From: a virus
Length of the DNA stretch: 35,344 bases
IMG/VR virus record: IMGVR_UViG_3300031823_000019
Coordinates: 1 to 35,344 of that record
Strand: one strand, 5' to 3'
In this document: in pieces, positions 22,745-29,685 of the stretch
Layout of the letters: each line of letters starts with the position of its first letter
Position numbering within the stretch: the stretch's first letter is position 1
Made by a program: the position numbers and the translations under genes
The notes under the pieces: generated by a model
What the model was told of the DNA's origin: nothing
Databases searched by the model: none
What the model saw: only the letters and a program-made list of their open reading frames with translations

Positions 22745-23664
22745 CAGCTCACCGCCCAGGCGCCGATTGCTGCCAGTGCGAGCCATGCCCACGCGGGAAT
22801 CGCGGAAAGACCGCTGCCCGCGGGAACGGGCGAGGAAACGAGACCTGGAACAGTTGACCCGCCCTGCGATGTGCCGCTCTGCGCGGCGGATTCCGCAGCT
22901 ACCGCGGCCGCCTGCGCGGCTTGCGCCTGGAATTGCGCCGTCCAGTACAGCACCATGGCGTACACCACGAGGCTCAGCTCGCAATTGGAATTGCAGAACG
23001 GCGAATCGTTGATAGCTTTTCCGCCGCTGGGAATTCCGCCCGGACCCGACGCGCTGCCCGACGCCCCGCCCGCCGCCATGAACTGCGAGTAAACCGTCTG
23101 CAACGAATTCGCGGCGTCGGCGGGCAGGATATTTCCGGACTGTACGCCCTTGATAATCACGGCCATCGCGTTATTCACCGCGGGAATCGCGGAGCAGCCA
23201 AAAGCCAGGTCGCGCTTCACGGCCTGCGCGTGATGCTGGAAAATCGCTTCGATCATGCCGATGATCGCGCCGACGCCGGCGATCACCCATCCCACCACGG
23301 GCACCGCCGCCGCAGGAATTAAGCTGGTGGCAGCGAGGACTCCCGTGGTAGCGCCGGCCGCGCTCAATCCGATGCCGCTGGCCGTCTGCAAAAGATTCAG
23401 CGGCTGCGCGGTTTGTCCCTGGCAGTCCGGGCCGAAGCCGCCGGTCACGTCGATATTCGCATTGGTAACGGCGGATTCCGCCGCGGCGAGCCAGGCTTGA
23501 TTTTGCGTTTGTGCGGGATTCATGTGTGCGCCGGAATAGGCCTTGATCGCGGCATTGATCGCGTCGGTGGGAGAAAGTGGCAGAGACGAATCACCGAGGA
23601 AACCGAGGCCGCGCAGTCCGGGAGTCATCCCGTTTTCGTTTCGAGTTGAGAGCGGTGCGTACAT
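22744..23664 (-). CDS. Multi-helix membrane protein with PGLRGLG motif, 306 aa
   Basis: ATG 23664 overlaps the preceding TGA. The N-terminal TPGLRGLGFLG matches the motif of the 22554 protein. A large central Gly/Ala hydrophobic region (AAAVPVVGWVIAGVGAIIGMIEAI) may be a helical hairpin in the membrane. A C-terminal helix (AWAWLALAAIGAWAV) ends at the stop without the usual RRR. Several Cys lie in the middle. It may be a large virion-membrane protein, with a role in vesicle or vertex formation possible but unproven. Confidence 0.78.
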   Translation of the reverse strand: MYAPLSTRNENGMTPGLRGLGFLGDSSLPLSPTDAINAAIKAYSGAHMNPAQTQNQAWLAAAESAVTNANIDVTGGFGPDCQGQTAQPLNLLQTASGIGLSAAGATTGVLAATSLIPAAAVPVVGWVIAGVGAIIGMIEAIFQHHAQAVKRDLAFGCSAIPAVNNAMAVIIKGVQSGNILPADAANSLQTVYSQFMAAGGASGSASGPGGIPSGGKAINDSPFCNSNCELSLVVYAMVLYWTAQFQAQAAQAAAVAAESAAQSGTSQGGSTVPGLVSSPVPAGSGLSAIPAWAWLALAAIGAWAVS

Positions 23665-23897
23665 CAGATATTCACAAATAAACCACTCAATTCGGCATCG
23701 CTTTCGGCGCAAACGAACCACTCTTCATTCGCGCAGATGGTGAAAATCTGTATCCAACCGAAAGGTTTTTCTCGCACAAAGCGTTCAAATCGCGGATACG
23801 CACAATCTAATTTAAATCCCAGTTCTCGCACACGGGCCACGAAGTTGCCGTATTCCCTTGGGCTGTACAGCGTGCATCGCTCCTGGGTTTGCGGCAT
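23664..23897 (-). CDS. Small soluble Cys/Trp-containing protein, 77 aa
   Basis: GAAGGA precedes ATG 23897, and the TGA overlaps the next ATG. Residues 13-35 form a helix (YGNFVARVRELGFKL) followed by strands with aromatic residues (FGWIQIFTI, EEWFVCAES). No family was recognised. It couples the transglutaminase-like gene to the membrane-protein run. Confidence 0.72.
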   Translation of the reverse strand: MPQTQERCTLYSPREYGNFVARVRELGFKLDCAYPRFERFVREKPFGWIQIFTICANEEWFVCAESDAELSGLFVNI

Positions 23898-23903
23898 GTT
23901 TTT

Positions 23904-24740
23904 TCAGTCCTTCGTCAACAGCCAGAGGCCGCCGAGGATCGCGCCTACCACCAGTAATTCTCCAATGCCGCTCGAAAGAAAGGGCTGCGCGGCCGGCGGC
24001 GTCATCTGCGCGCTGCCGCCCGGGCCGATTGCCGGGCCGAGCACTTGCTGCACCGTCTGCCCGCCCACGGATTTCAACGCGCCGGAAGCGTCGAGCAACA
24101 CCGTGCTCAGCTCGGAAGTGACTCCGTTCAGTCCGCGAACGCCTGCGGGGACGTATCCCGCCATTTGGCCATCGGAATCTTCCGGATATTCCGCGTGCGA
24201 GCCGTCAATCGTGCTCCACCATTCACGGCGAAAGAAAAAACGCGGTGCGACTCCGAACTGCGCGCCGGGATGCGCGGCATCGAGTGGATACCACGCGCCG
24301 TTCAGGTTTACTTCCACGTAGATGTGGCTGAACAGGTCGGGATGATTCGCGTCGGCGGCCACGGTCACAAATCGCGTTTCGTAACCGATCGTGCCGAGCA
24401 GTGCGGGAATCATATTGGCGTTGATATCGTCGCAGTCTCCCGCCATCAGTTTCAGTAATTCCGTTGTCGGGCGCACCGCTTCCTTGGTCACCGGATCATT
24501 CACGAAATAGAAATTCGTCAGAATCCAGTTGTAGATCGCGCGCACCTGCCCCCAGGAATCGTACGGAAGGACGCCCGCGTTACGAACGATATCGATGGCG
24601 GTGCGATTGACGAACGAATCTTTCCACGCATCGTCCAAGAGTCCGCGCAGTTTCCAAATCGTTTGCTCCGTGCCCGCATCGCCGCCGAGCAGCGGCGTGA
24701 CGAACAACGCGGCCGAATCTTCTGTGGGGAAAATTCCCAT
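23904..24740 (-). CDS. Transglutaminase-like cysteine protease-fold protein with C-terminal membrane anchor, 278 aa
   Basis: The transglutaminase-core triad is in order: C103 in MAGDCDDIN, H139 in FSHIYVEV, D154 in YPLDAAH. The helix before the Cys (WGQVRAIYNWILTNFYF) is also typical. Enzymes of this superfamily form or break amide bonds (protease or cross-linking). A C-terminal helix (ELLVVGAILGGLWLL) anchors it, and GVRGLNG echoes the neighbours' motif. As first gene of the late unit it could cross-link or process virion-membrane proteins, or attack host peptide cross-links at entry. ATG 24740 fits the conserved start, but an ATG at 24809 is possible; neither has a clear RBS. Confidence 0.83.
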   Translation of the reverse strand: MGIFPTEDSAALFVTPLLGGDAGTEQTIWKLRGLLDDAWKDSFVNRTAIDIVRNAGVLPYDSWGQVRAIYNWILTNFYFVNDPVTKEAVRPTTELLKLMAGDCDDINANMIPALLGTIGYETRFVTVAADANHPDLFSHIYVEVNLNGAWYPLDAAHPGAQFGVAPRFFFRREWWSTIDGSHAEYPEDSDGQMAGYVPAGVRGLNGVTSELSTVLLDASGALKSVGGQTVQQVLGPAIGPGGSAQMTPPAAQPFLSSGIGELLVVGAILGGLWLLTKD

Positions 24741-24927
24741 GGGCGCGATTCTGCATGGGCTTTTTGAAACGCGAAAGAACAACTTCGTTGTTATCAACGG
24801 TTGACGCATCCGCTAAGACAACGCGTTGTAGCCGTGACAACGCGCCTTTCGCTGTGCTTTACTAGGCATCACGCACATGGAGTGCGGGACGTAAAAAACG
24901 CTTGGCAAGGGAAAAGAGGACTTTCGA
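24741..24927. promoter_or_regulatory. Divergent control region between late and early units
   Basis: Leftward genes start at 24740 (or 24809) and rightward genes at 24928. Within the gap are a palindrome AACAAC-TTC-GTTGTT (24779-24793), a perfect 12-bp palindrome ACAACGCGTTGT (24818-24829) and a half site ACAACGCG at about 24836-24843. TTGACG at 24801-24806 could be a -35 box, but no convincing -10 follows at 17 bp. Together these look like a regulator-controlled divergent promoter. The assignment is inference. Confidence 0.5.
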
Positions 24928-26265
24928 GTGGCGACCATGACACAGCCCGCGCCCACGCGGACGAAAACCACAATTTTCAAAGAGACACTTCCGCCCGAAG
25001 ATCGCGCGCCGGCGGATGCACAGCCTGGCCCGTTTTACGCGCGAGATTGGGAAATCGTCGTAAACGAACTATCGCCAGACCAATGGCAGGGCCATGTGAT
25101 GCGCGTGTACCGCGCGGACGAGAAGTGGGACCGCAGCTCCTCCCCGATCGACAATACGTTCACCGCGCCTTTCAGCGAGGAAGATATCCGCGCGCGCTTC
25201 GGCGGTGGCCGCTATTTGTTGTGGCTCTACGGCCCGCCGAAGAAACACAATCTGGTCGGGAAATATCAGGTGACGCTGGACGGGCAACCGATTCTGAACG
25301 GCACACCGCGCAATGGGAACGGCGCGACCGGCTCGGACTCCGTGGCGATCGAGGCCATGCGCATGTACGCCAATCCGCAGTTCATGCAATTGCAGATGGA
25401 CGCCATGCGCACGGCCATGATCACCGCGATCGAGATGGTCAAGGGCCAGATTCCCCAGGCGCAGAATCCGCTGGAGACGTTGCGCGCGGCGAAAGAAATC
25501 CTCGGCGGCGGAAATGCCGAGCACGGGCTGCTCGATACGATTCGCGTGCTCAAGGAACTGGGCATCGTCGGCTCGCCCGAAAAGAAAGGCGTGGAAGAAA
25601 TCCTCTCCCTGATCACCACGCTGAAAACTTCCGGGCTGATCGCCAGCGGCGTGCCCAAGGCGGACTTGGCGTCGACGTTCGCGTCCAACCTGCCCATGCT
25701 GGTGGACCGCATGGTGCAGGGACTCAGCGAATTCCGAAAAACGTCCGAAGCGCAGGAGCGCACCATTCGCCTGCAGCGCGGCGAAATGAAGCCAGGAGAT
25801 CCGAACGTGATCGATGTAGCGCCTTCTCCTGCCCCCCAGGCCGCGGCGGTCGCCAACGGTGCCAATTCCACCGTCGCCGCGGCTCCTGCCTCTTATTCCG
25901 ATGCCGCCTCACCGGCGGCGTCCGGCACCGTAACTCCGGAAGTGGCGCAGGCGATCATTGCGCAGTCGCATCTGCACCGGCTGGTCATGGGGATTAAAAA
26001 TCCCAAATCCACCGGGCAGGATATGTACGACTACCTGCGCAACGCCTGGCCGGAAATCCTGGACGAGCTGGTGAAGTTTTCCAAGGAACAGCTCCTCGCC
26101 TTCTTCAAGAGCCGCGAAGCGCAGATGCAATACTTCGGCGCCGCCCTGTTGACGGAAGTGGCCGACGATCCGCGCCTCCCCGCGATCATCGAGGAATTTC
26201 TAAAGATCGCCAAGGAAAACGCCGAACTGGAAAAAGCGGCCACGCCGAGCACGGGTGTGGTATAA
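24928..26265 (+). CDS. Hypothetical early protein, 445 aa, GTG start
   Basis: GTG 24928 has AAGAGGA seven bases upstream; an ATG nine bases further in lacks this spacing. Residues 35-120 form an alpha/beta domain (DWEIVVNELSPDQWQGHVM, FGGGRYLLWLYGPPKKHN). Residues 140-300 are helical (MQLQMDAMRTAMITAIEMV, LETLRAAKEILGG). A Ser/Ala/Pro linker follows at about 300-345, and a helical C-terminal domain at 350-430 (YDYLRNAWPEILDELVKFS). There are no catalytic motifs. As first gene of the replication half it may be a replication accessory, scaffold or regulator. An Arg-rich overlapping frame (24801-25997) is a shadow. Confidence 0.82.
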   Translation: MATMTQPAPTRTKTTIFKETLPPEDRAPADAQPGPFYARDWEIVVNELSPDQWQGHVMRVYRADEKWDRSSSPIDNTFTAPFSEEDIRARFGGGRYLLWLYGPPKKHNLVGKYQVTLDGQPILNGTPRNGNGATGSDSVAIEAMRMYANPQFMQLQMDAMRTAMITAIEMVKGQIPQAQNPLETLRAAKEILGGGNAEHGLLDTIRVLKELGIVGSPEKKGVEEILSLITTLKTSGLIASGVPKADLASTFASNLPMLVDRMVQGLSEFRKTSEAQERTIRLQRGEMKPGDPNVIDVAPSPAPQAAAVANGANSTVAAAPASYSDAASPAASGTVTPEVAQAIIAQSHLHRLVMGIKNPKSTGQDMYDYLRNAWPEILDELVKFSKEQLLAFFKSREAQMQYFGAALLTEVADDPRLPAIIEEFLKIAKENAELEKAATPSTGVV

Positions 26266-26303
26266 GCACTCGAAGGGTAGGACTATTTTGCACCGACATA
26301 GAC

Positions 26304-26350
26304 CGCCCCGCGCCCTAGGTGGTTCGACCATCGCGCGGGGCGCTTTGTTT
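26304..26350 (+). terminator. Intrinsic terminator after the first early gene
   Basis: A 10-bp GC stem (CGCCCCGCGC at 26304-26313, GCGCGGGGCG at 26333-26342) with a 19-base loop is followed by CTTTGTTT. It lies 38 bases after the stop at 26265, so the following genes need read-through or their own promoter. Confidence 0.75.
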
Positions 26351-26371
26351 CGTGATTCGTGATTCGTGATT
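26351..26371. repeat. Three exact tandem CGTGATT heptamers
   Basis: CGTGATT is repeated three times without error just after the terminator and 12 bases before the GTG start of the 26384 gene. Confidence 0.92.
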
Positions 26372-26383
26372 ACTAGGTGAACC

Positions 26384-26542
26384 GTGAAAAACTTAACTGT
26401 CGCGGAACTGATCGAACGATTGAAACTCTTGCCGCAGGACAAGCCTATTCAAATTATCGCCGACAACTTCGAATTCATCATCACGGAATACACGACCATC
26501 GAATACAACGCAGCCGACCAAATGATTTTTATACAGGACTAG
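26384..26542 (+). CDS. Small phage protein with AELIERLKxLPQDKPI motif, 52 aa, GTG start
   Basis: GTG 26384 follows AGGTGA by three to four bases. The N-terminal helix and loop (TVAELIERLKLLPQDKPI) match a short domain I recall in many phages ('V-x-E-L-I-x-x-L-x-x-L-P-Q-D-x-x-V'). The remainder forms strands (QIIADNFEFIITEY, DQMIFIQD). This family has no known activity. A frame starting at 26377 over it is a shadow. Confidence 0.78.
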   Translation: MKNLTVAELIERLKLLPQDKPIQIIADNFEFIITEYTTIEYNAADQMIFIQD

Positions 26543-26905
26543 TTTGTCCACTTCCCCACAGCTTTTCCACCCTTCGCAAAAACACTCAGGGCAAGCAAAT
26601 TCCACAAATCCACATCTTTTCCTCAGACTCTTTAGACACACACGCCGATTTTTTCTTGACCGCCTACCGCGAATACCGTAGCTTCGTCGGCGTTCCCAAC
26701 CGGAACACCCTGATGCCCTGCGCAATTTGCTAGGGCTAGAGAAAGAAGCTGGGGCGCTCAACCTTGCCAGGCGGCGCCCCGGTTTCGTCCTGGCAACCAT
26801 GGAAAAACTTACCCTAGGCGAATTATCTTCCCGCGCATCGCTCCCCATTTGCTATAAGCCCGCACGAATCACGAATCACGAATCACAACTCACGGCGGTT
26901 CGGCC
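26543..26905 (+). promoter_or_regulatory. 363-bp gap before the helicase: TCCAC cluster, possible promoter
   Basis: The first 75 bases contain TTGTCCACT (26544), TTTTCCACC (26563), ATTCCACAA (26599) and AATCCACAT (26607), all near the DnaA-box consensus. TTGACC (26656-26661), 17 bases, then TAGCTT (26679-26684) is a moderate sigma70-like promoter. A 36-codon ORF from 26799 lacks an RBS, and its end only translates the heptamer array, so I do not call it. One exact copy of TCAGGGCAAGC lies at 26586-26596. Confidence 0.45.
26864..26884. repeat. Three exact tandem CACGAAT heptamers
   Basis: CACGAAT is repeated three times, then CACAACTCAC, ending 13 bases before the helicase ATG. It is the reverse complement of the 26351 array, so the two flank the small gene at 26384 in opposite orientation. 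Confidence 0.92.
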
Positions 26906-28381
26906 ATGAGCCGCACGTCCGCCACCGCCGCGCAGACCGCTCCCGAACTGCCGCACAACATCGAAGCGGAACGCGCCATCCTCGGCGGCTTGATGCTGGA
27001 CAACTCGGCACTCGATTCCGTGGCCGATAAGCTGGTCCCCGATTCTTTCTACCACGTCAACCATCGCAAGATTTACGAAGCCATCCTCGCGCTGCACGAG
27101 GATGAATTGCCGATGGACGAAATCCACGTGATCGATTGGATGTCTCAGGCCAAAACGCTGCATTTCCTTCCCGGCGGCCCGGCGGAAGTTTCCGCGCTCA
27201 CGGACGGGCGCCCCACGATCGCCAACCTCGGCCACTACGCGGACATCGTGCAATCGAAGGCGCGGCTGCGCAAACTGATCAAGGAAACGGACTTCATACA
27301 GAAGCGCGCGTTCGACGGATCCTGGGACATCGAGAATCTGGAAGAGGAGCTGCGCAACTCGATCGAGCACAACGCCATCGTGCCGGCGAACGGCAATGGA
27401 AACGGCAACGGGCACCTCGGTTCGTCGCTGATGGAATTCCTGAAAATGGAATTCCCGCCGCAGGAGCATTTGATCGAGGGTTTAATTCCCCGCGGCGCTT
27501 CGGTGATGATCGTGGCGCTGCCGCACCGCATGAAAAGCTTTTTTACTACCGGGCTGGCCCTGGCCGCTTCCGTGGAGACGGACCGCGCCATGGGCAAACT
27601 GGAAGTGAAGAAAGCGATCCGCACCATGCTGGTGCAGGTCGAGGACCCCGAGCAAATCGTGCAGAAGCGCATCCGGGATTTCATGTCCACGTCGCAATTC
27701 CTGAACTGCAATCCGGACAACGTGTGGGTGGTGAAGCGTAAGGATTTTACCGGCTTCACGCCGCAGTGGTGTAAAAAGCTGGTGAAGCAGGCGCTGGAAT
27801 TCAAGGCCGACCTGATCGTCCTGGACGTGCTGCGCCGCATTTTCGAGGGCCACGGGGATCTGAACAGCCCCACGGACACATCGAAATTCCTGGAAATGAT
27901 CGACGCCATCCGGGACGTGACCGGCGCGGCCATCGTGCTCGTCCACCACGAAAACAAGAAAGACGCGGACCTGATGAACGCCGCCGCCGGCAGCTACAAT
28001 TTCCCCGGCTGGGCCAACGTGATGATCCAGTTTAAGCGCAAGACCATGACGGGCAATATCTCCCACGTGGAAATCGAAGTGGACAACAAACTCGGCCCCA
28101 GCGTCGATCCTATGCGCATGATCCTGGATTTGGCGTCCACGAACCCCGTGCGGCTCGAGTCCCTGGAAGATGGCGACGGCCTGGCCAACGCGATCGAAGA
28201 AATGGACACGGAGTGGAATATCCGCACGCTGATGGAAGTGATGAACATCTCCCGCACCAGCGCCCAGCGGCGGATCAAGGCCTGGCTCCTGCAGCACCTG
28301 ATCCGCAAAGTAAGCGGCGGAAAAAAAGGCCGCGGCGGCCTGGCGATGTACACCGCGTCCGGCATCTCGGAAGAACTGTGA
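26906..28381 (+). CDS. Replicative helicase: DnaB N-terminal domain fused to RepA/AAA_25-like ATPase core and winged helix
   Basis: This is the probable hexameric replication helicase. Residues 14-125 match the DnaB N-domain (PHNIEAERAILGGLMLDN, FYHVNHRKIYEAI). Residues 175-385 form a RecA-fold core of the RSF1010 RepA type: Walker B LIVLDVLRR at 303-311 and the VHHENKK segment at 346-352. The Walker A region (ALPHRMKS, 204-211) keeps only Lys-Ser and lacks the usual glycines. A Gly/Asn linker (161-170) joins the two. A C-terminal winged helix (ISRTSAQRRIKAWLLQHL, about 444-462) may bind the origin. The iteron region lies 530 bp downstream. The degenerate P-loop means ATP use should not be assumed. 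Confidence 0.88.
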   Translation: MSRTSATAAQTAPELPHNIEAERAILGGLMLDNSALDSVADKLVPDSFYHVNHRKIYEAILALHEDELPMDEIHVIDWMSQAKTLHFLPGGPAEVSALTDGRPTIANLGHYADIVQSKARLRKLIKETDFIQKRAFDGSWDIENLEEELRNSIEHNAIVPANGNGNGNGHLGSSLMEFLKMEFPPQEHLIEGLIPRGASVMIVALPHRMKSFFTTGLALAASVETDRAMGKLEVKKAIRTMLVQVEDPEQIVQKRIRDFMSTSQFLNCNPDNVWVVKRKDFTGFTPQWCKKLVKQALEFKADLIVLDVLRRIFEGHGDLNSPTDTSKFLEMIDAIRDVTGAAIVLVHHENKKDADLMNAAAGSYNFPGWANVMIQFKRKTMTGNISHVEIEVDNKLGPSVDPMRMILDLASTNPVRLESLEDGDGLANAIEEMDTEWNIRTLMEVMNISRTSAQRRIKAWLLQHLIRKVSGGKKGRGGLAMYTASGISEEL

Positions 28382-28389
28382 GGCTGGCA

Positions 28390-28851
28390 ATGTTGGAATC
28401 GATTTTGAATCGTCTCTTCGGCGAGCCGGAACAAATCAACGGGCACGAACGCTGCGAAACGTATCTTTGGCGCTGGACTGTCGCCAAATGGCGCGGGCGC
28501 GGCATTTACCTGCATCACTTCGTTGGCGACGATTGGTCGCGCGACCTACACGATCATCCAAAGCGGTTTATCTCGATCGGGCTCTGGGGCTGGTATATCG
28601 AGCAAACGCCGTGGCTCGCTGACGTTCCCGGCTCATGGCGTTTCAAAAAATATCAGGCACCGTGGATTCGTTCCTTCCCCGCTACACACATTCACAGACT
28701 CGCCGTCCCTTCGAAGAACTGCTGGACCCTCGTGATCGTGCTAAAGCCAGTCCGCGAATGGGGCTTCTGGCATGAGCGGAAATTCATCCCCTGGAAGCGT
28801 TACGTTGAGGGCCAGGACGGCATCGCCGACAAGATGAAAGCTTGCGACTGA
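28390..28851 (+). CDS. Cupin-like phage protein, 153 aa
   Basis: GAGG lies eight bases before ATG 28390, right after the helicase stop. YLHHFVGDDWSRDLHDHP (residues 41-58), a central GWYIE strand, a later FPATHIHRLAV and WTLVIVLKPVREWGFW form the small cupin barrel seen in many phage genomes. The H-D-H and T-H-I-H histidines are the probable metal ligands. The substrate is unknown. Confidence 0.82.
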   Translation: MLESILNRLFGEPEQINGHERCETYLWRWTVAKWRGRGIYLHHFVGDDWSRDLHDHPKRFISIGLWGWYIEQTPWLADVPGSWRFKKYQAPWIRSFPATHIHRLAVPSKNCWTLVIVLKPVREWGFWHERKFIPWKRYVEGQDGIADKMKACD

Positions 28852-28908
28852 CTCGCCGTATTCCCACTATAATTTTTCTTGGCTCCGCGCGCAGTCTGAA
28901 CATCGTCT

Positions 28909-29085
28909 AAATGCCCACCCCCGAAGAAACGGCGAAGAGTCATCTCTATGCCTCGCGCGCGCGCGTAGAGAGTGGGAAAGTGGGCATTTAGAGCCTAACT
29001 CCAACGTGTACAGTAGGTTCCAAATGCCCACCCCCTGTGGGCATTTGGGCTTTTTGGGCATTTGTGGGCATTTAGGTGGGCATTT
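28909..29085. repeat. Iteron cluster: seven GTGGGCATTT copies, probable replication origin
   Basis: Copies at 28909 (reverse), 28980, 29022 (reverse), 29037, 29054 (TTGGGCATTT), 29064 and 29076. The last three are spaced 10 and 12 bases apart, on one helical face. Copies 29022 and 29037 form an inverted pair with an 11-bp stem. A (CG)6 tract (28954-28965) flanked by TCTCTA/TAGAGA sits between the first two. Iterons plus nearby AT-rich DNA and DnaA-like boxes are the classical layout of a theta-type origin. An initiator protein binding them is not identified. Confidence 0.78.
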
Positions 29086-29293
29086 GGCAAGTGTGTGATT
29101 CTACGCCCCTTCGCTCACTTTTCCACAGCAAAGCCCACCGTTCTCTCCCGCACCCCCCGTGCGAGTGTACCGCGTAAGAATTACACGATAAAACAGAGGG
29201 GTCTGTGGAGAGCGCAGTTCACTAACTTTCTCTTTCTTTCTTTTTGAGCCTACAAGGGTTAGCCGACTTGTCCACAATAAGAAATAATAAGTA
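29086..29293. other. AT-rich arm of the origin with two DnaA-box-like sites
   Basis: TTTTCCACA (29119-29127) and TTGTCCACA (29268-29276) each match the TTATCCACA box at 8 of 9 positions. A pyrimidine tract lies at 29225-29247, and AATAAGAAATAATAAG at about 29276-29291 is a candidate unwinding site. No gene is present from 28852 to 29388. A TATAAT at 28868-28873 has no well-spaced -35. Confidence 0.55.
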
Positions 29294-29322
29294 TTGACAA
29301 GTTTTATTAACGCGCGTATTCT
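29294..29322 (+). promoter_or_regulatory. Strong sigma70-like promoter
   Basis: TTGACA (29294-29299), exactly 17 bases, TATTCT (29317-29322). This is the best promoter match I found in the window. It sits at the edge of the origin and drives the ribbon-helix-helix regulator and the early operon. A hairpin element lies just inside the transcript. Confidence 0.82.
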
Positions 29323-29343
29323 ATCCCTGCCTGGCAAGAGAGA

Positions 29344-29374
29344 GTGAAAGGCTCCCGGTAAGGGGCGCTTTCAC
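29344..29374 (+). promoter_or_regulatory. Hairpin element in the early transcript leader
   Basis: GTGAAAGGCTCC pairs with GGGGCGCTTTCAC around CGGTAA. The stem carries compensating changes relative to the other copies (GTGAAAG/CTTTCAC versus GCGAAAG/CTTTCGC and GCAAAAG/CTTTTGC), which supports selection on structure. It lies about 15 bases after the expected transcription start. Confidence 0.8.
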
Positions 29375-29388
29375 GGTGAATCTGACGA

Positions 29389-29643
29389 ATGGCGAAGAAA
29401 GAGCAAACACCAAGAAAGACTCCGAGCGGCGAATGGATCTACATCACAATTTCGGCCACGCTGGCGGAACGGGAAGCCTACCGGCAAATTTCCGCGCTCG
29501 ATTCGCGCTCAGTGTCGTGGTGGATCCGGGACGTGTTGAACCGGGAAGTAGCCAGGCGGAAAGCGAGCTCGAACAATGAAATCGAACCTGAGAGCGCGAA
29601 TCCAACTGTGGGCGTGGAGGCAGTTTCTCCGGATCGGGCATGA
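29389..29643 (+). CDS. Ribbon-helix-helix-like DNA-binding regulator with frameshifted C-terminus, 84 aa
   Basis: GGTGAA lies eight to nine bases before ATG 29389. After a basic tail, strand IYITISATL (residues 17-25), helix AEREAYRQISAL and helix SVSWWIRDVLNREVAR form an Arc/MetJ-type ribbon-helix-helix. It is probably a repressor of the adjacent strong promoter and origin. Compared with the second copy of this DNA at about 29781, a one-base deletion near 29552 changes the C-terminus from REVAQAESELEQ to REVARRKASS and onward, so the ORF runs 68 bases into the next gene. Confidence 0.75.
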   Translation: MAKKEQTPRKTPSGEWIYITISATLAEREAYRQISALDSRSVSWWIRDVLNREVARRKASSNNEIEPESANPTVGVEAVSPDRA

Positions 29644-29685
29644 TCTCGTTTGGAAAGCGGACGAATGGTTTCAGGCCCAGGAAGT
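29522..29685. repeat. Direct repeat copy 1 of a cassette duplication
   Basis: From GGATCCGGGACGTG to the end of the DLVWKADEWFQ codons this segment matches 29781-29944 with few substitutions and one indel. It contains the end of the regulator gene and the first 35 codons of the following gene. Confidence 0.88.

Noticed and set aside
24818-24829. Attachment site for integration
   Set aside because: The palindrome has no neighbouring integrase and no second copy; an operator is more likely.
24801-25997. 398-codon ORF overlapping the 24928 gene in another frame
   Set aside because: Arg/Gly/His-rich composition, no ribosome site; the 24928 frame has a good RBS and normal composition.
26799-26909. 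36-codon ORF starting MEKLTLGELSS before the helicase
   Set aside because: The first residues look plausible but there is no ribosome site, and the second half only translates the heptamer array.
27482-28390. 302-codon leftward ORF over the helicase
   Set aside because: Antisense shadow; the helicase motifs are on the plus strand.
28909-29085. CRISPR-like array
   Set aside because: The repeats are 10 bp, occur in both orientations and have short irregular spacing without unique spacers. They fit iterons, not CRISPR.
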